The position numbers were made by a program, and so were the translations under genes. From Fidelibacterota bacterium (GTDB lineage: Bacteria; Fidelibacterota; Fidelibacteria; Fidelibacterales; DSDE01), in NCBI GenBank assembly GCA_011049095.1, contig DSDE01000373.1, positions 1-6,753 on the forward strand: 6,753 bases of DNA. Reading direction: 5' to 3'. The notes below the pieces were generated by a model that worked only from the letters and a program-made list of their open reading frames with translations, made no database searches and was not told where the DNA came from. Positions 4,763 to 6,753 of the stretch are shown piece by piece; positions within the stretch are counted from its first letter, which is position 1; each line of letters opens with the position of its first letter.

Positions 4763-6753
4763 TTACCTCGTGACTTTTTTCATTTTGTTTAAATTTAAGC
4801 GCTTTGTGTAGTGGTAGGGTGTGCTAAGGCGGCCATCGGGCAGACGCAGGACTTCATCGCCGGCAAATTCCAGGTCTTCCCCATCTCCTGTTTTAATTTT
4901 GAATGTTTTTTCTTTGAAGCGACTAAATTCACTTTTTTCGCTTTCGGTGCTAAGAATCGAATAGCGGCTGCCATCCCGGTAGATGGTTACGCCTTTTAAT
5001 CCATACTGCCAAGCGCGAATATAAATTTTTGAAATCTCTTCCGGCTCTACTGTTTCCGGTAAGTTTATGGTGCTGCTTATGGAGTGGTCAACATATTTTT
5101 GACAGACGCTCTGAATCATGAGACGATCTTCAAAGAGAATGACATGGGCAGTTCGAAAAAAGGTATCTGGTAAAATTGTTTTGAGGTCTTTTTCAGAACG
5201 TGCCATTTCGGCATCTTTCTGTAAGCCTTTTAAATCAATGTATGCCTGAACCATCGAATGAAACACTTTAAAAATTTTATTCCCGAAGGATTCAGACCTG
5301 CGGTTGTAGAACAGTGAGAAGATAGGCTCGATACCCCCGCTGACGCCAATATAATTGCGGCCATTTAATTCAAAACCTTTAATGATATTGCTGATAGATC
5401 CGGTGGGAGCGATTGATGTGATGGCGATATTTCTCAATCCATTTTTCTTTATGAGCTCTTTAGTCTCAGAGCTAAGCGCTTCCTGAAAGAAAGGTCCTCT
5501 GGCATATTTTTCATAATCAAAGATTGGTGTTGCCCTTTTTTCAGCGGCTAGGCGGGCTGAAGCCTGGTAAGCGCTATTGGTGATGTCATGCATAATTTTT
5601 TGCATAAGGTGAACACCTTCTTTGGAATCATAGCCAACATTTAGCTGTAAGAGCATATCGGCAATGCCCATAATTCCCAGCCCCAGCCTTCTTGTTTCGC
5701 TGGCAGCTTTCTTTTGCTTGGCAAGAGGGTTAAGAATTTCATTCCAGGAGACGATATTATCGAGAAAGCGCACCAGACTTTGGACAGACTGATGAATCCC
5801 ATCCCAGTCCACAGCAGCATCTTTAGTAAAGGGATTACTAATAAAGCGACTAAGATTAATGCTGCCAAGATTGCAGGCGCCACCAGCTTCGAGGGGTACT
5901 TCTGCACAGGGGTTGGTTGAAATGATAGGCCGGCCAACATAGTTGGATGGTGAATAGGCGCTCATCTTCGTCCAGAAAATAAGTCCAGGCTCTGCTGTTC
6001 GGTAGTTTGATTCCACCAGAGAGTTCCATAAATCTCTGGCTTTAATTAAGTTGCGAATTTCCCCGGTGGGTTTGCTGGCAAAATAGAGGAGGTAATCACC
6101 GCTGCCGCGAATTGCCAGCTCGCCGTTTTCATCGGGAATCTCACAAAGGTAATCACCATAAACATCCCTCAGATATGAATTTCTTATATCAGCCTCAGAG
6201 ATGCTGATGCCATATTCGCTGTTTAGCCAGGATGAAAGGCGAGAGTAGTTATCGAATGTTTGAATGTGATCGTAGTGAGTAAGGTCTTTTGCCGGAATCC
6301 CCAGGCTGTAGTAGTAGCCTTCGTCCTGGTAGGCTTTTGTGAGGCGTTTTTTCGTTTTTTTGTAATAAACGAGAATTTTGTCTCTGCCCAGCTGGCTCTC
6401 TTCCTGGACGGCCTGCATAAATTCATCAGAGACTTTGACAGAAATATTGGCAAATCGAACCTGAGTATTTTCCACAACCTGTTTTTTTACTTCTTTGAGC
6501 TGTTCTTTGCTAAATTTACCAGACCATTCACATTGCTGGACTATTTGCTCGCTAACCCAATTCGGATTTTTTTTGATTGAAATAAAATTAAAAATATCAG
6601 GATGCTTTACATCAATGGTGAGCATCAGTGCGCCGCGCCGCCCGCTTTGCCCAATGAGTCCTGTTGTTTGTGAATAGAGCTCCATAAATGAAACTGCGCC
6701 GGTGCTGCTGTCTGCAGCATTATGGACAATGGAGTCTTTTGGCCGCAAGGGAG
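4763..6753 (-). CDS. nrdJ: Class II (B12-dependent) ribonucleotide reductase catalytic subunit, N-terminus missing at window edge
   Basis: Reduces ribonucleotides to deoxyribonucleotides using adenosylcobalamin to make a thiyl radical, with or without oxygen. The frame is open to the window edge. The first start-like codon, TTG at 6748, is really Leu inside the conserved LRPK segment, so the N-terminal portion (ATP-cone and first active-site Cys, if present) lies outside. Numbering from that Leu: SFMELYSQTTGLIGQSGRRGA (20-40); NPCAE (279-283), with C281 the presumed thiyl-radical Cys between Asn279 and Glu283; C292 in CNLGSINLS, the presumed partner of the unseen N-terminal Cys; RRLGLGIMGIAD (353-364); APTGS (447-451); and SGGIEP (470-475). 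It ends at 661 without the cysteine tail, which is encoded by the next gene. Compared with the commonly described NrdJ, it has extra sequence at about 60-95, 117-232 and 454-469, probably subfamily features. The promoter is outside the window. Confidence 0.94.
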   Translation of the reverse strand, partial: PLRPKDSIVHNAADSSTGAVSFMELYSQTTGLIGQSGRRGALMLTIDVKHPDIFNFISIKKNPNWVSEQIVQQCEWSGKFSKEQLKEVKKQVVENTQVRFANISVKVSDEFMQAVQEESQLGRDKILVYYKKTKKRLTKAYQDEGYYYSLGIPAKDLTHYDHIQTFDNYSRLSSWLNSEYGISISEADIRNSYLRDVYGDYLCEIPDENGELAIRGSGDYLLYFASKPTGEIRNLIKARDLWNSLVESNYRTAEPGLIFWTKMSAYSPSNYVGRPIISTNPCAEVPLEAGGACNLGSINLSRFISNPFTKDAAVDWDGIHQSVQSLVRFLDNIVSWNEILNPLAKQKKAASETRRLGLGIMGIADMLLQLNVGYDSKEGVHLMQKIMHDITNSAYQASARLAAEKRATPIFDYEKYARGPFFQEALSSETKELIKKNGLRNIAITSIAPTGSISNIIKGFELNGRNYIGVSGGIEPIFSLFYNRRSESFGNKIFKVFHSMVQAYIDLKGLQKDAEMARSEKDLKTILPDTFFRTAHVILFEDRLMIQSVCQKYVDHSISSTINLPETVEPEEISKIYIRAWQYGLKGVTIYRDGSRYSILSTESEKSEFSRFKEKTFKIKTGDGEDLEFAGDEVLRLPDGRLSTPYHYTKRLNLNKMKKVTR

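Noticed and set aside
4758..4765. Frameshift or broken gene splitting one reductase into two pieces
   Set aside because: A clean TAA stop, a GAGG ribosome-binding site at a good distance from an ATG, and the known occurrence of split NrdJ all favour two real genes.
6053..6400. An intein inside the reductase, since reductases are frequent intein hosts
   Set aside because: The inserted stretch is too short for a full intein and lacks an N-terminal Cys/Ser splice block and a C-terminal His-Asn followed by Cys/Ser/Thr.
6740..6748. TTG at 6748 as the start codon of the reductase gene
   Set aside because: The sequence around it (P-L-R-P-K) matches an internal conserved segment of class II reductases. 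The frame stays open to the window edge and no Shine-Dalgarno can be seen, so the gene is truncated by the window.

Overview
The window is a compact bacterial chromosome segment of low to moderate GC content. All seven recognisable genes lie on the minus strand, so transcription runs from the right edge to the left. The gene content is housekeeping: deoxynucleotide synthesis, translation and central carbon metabolism. There is no mobile element, CRISPR array, tRNA or rRNA. The lineage cannot be fixed from this sequence alone. The lactate-dehydrogenase-like malate dehydrogenase, the B12-dependent ribonucleotide reductase split into two genes, the short L27 N-terminus (starting MAHKKG, with no cleavable extension) and the presence of RF3 suggest a Gram-negative proteobacterium-like or Desulfobacterota-like organism. 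This is a low-confidence inference.

Layout in transcription order. (1) 6753-4763: the C-terminal part of the class II (adenosylcobalamin) ribonucleotide reductase catalytic subunit, cut by the window edge. Two bases later, 4760-4098 holds a small companion gene with the TSCPD-like domain and the cysteine-rich redox/zinc tail that unsplit enzymes carry at their C-terminus. A strong intrinsic terminator follows at 4080-4049. (2) 4029-3589: dut (dUTPase), overlapping by 4 bp a GTG-started prfC (release factor 3) at 3592-2012. (3) A 237-bp gap holding a very good sigma70-type promoter, then rplU (L21, 1774-1460) and rpmA (L27, 1445-1185), closed by a moderate terminator. (4) mdh (malate dehydrogenase, 1066-104), with a candidate promoter interleaved with the rpmA terminator and a strong terminator at 88-57.

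How the genes work together: the nrdJ pair makes deoxynucleotides in an oxygen-independent, B12-dependent way. Dut then removes dUTP and supplies dUMP for thymidylate synthesis, so the right half is a dNTP-supply neighbourhood. RF3, L21 and L27 serve the ribosome, and Mdh serves the TCA cycle. I found no convincing undescribed system. The points most worth a second look are the split reductase with its large insertions, the terminator placed 19 bp ahead of dut with no visible promoter after it, the GTGA coupling of a UGA stop to the RF3 gene, and the terminator/promoter overlap upstream of mdh.
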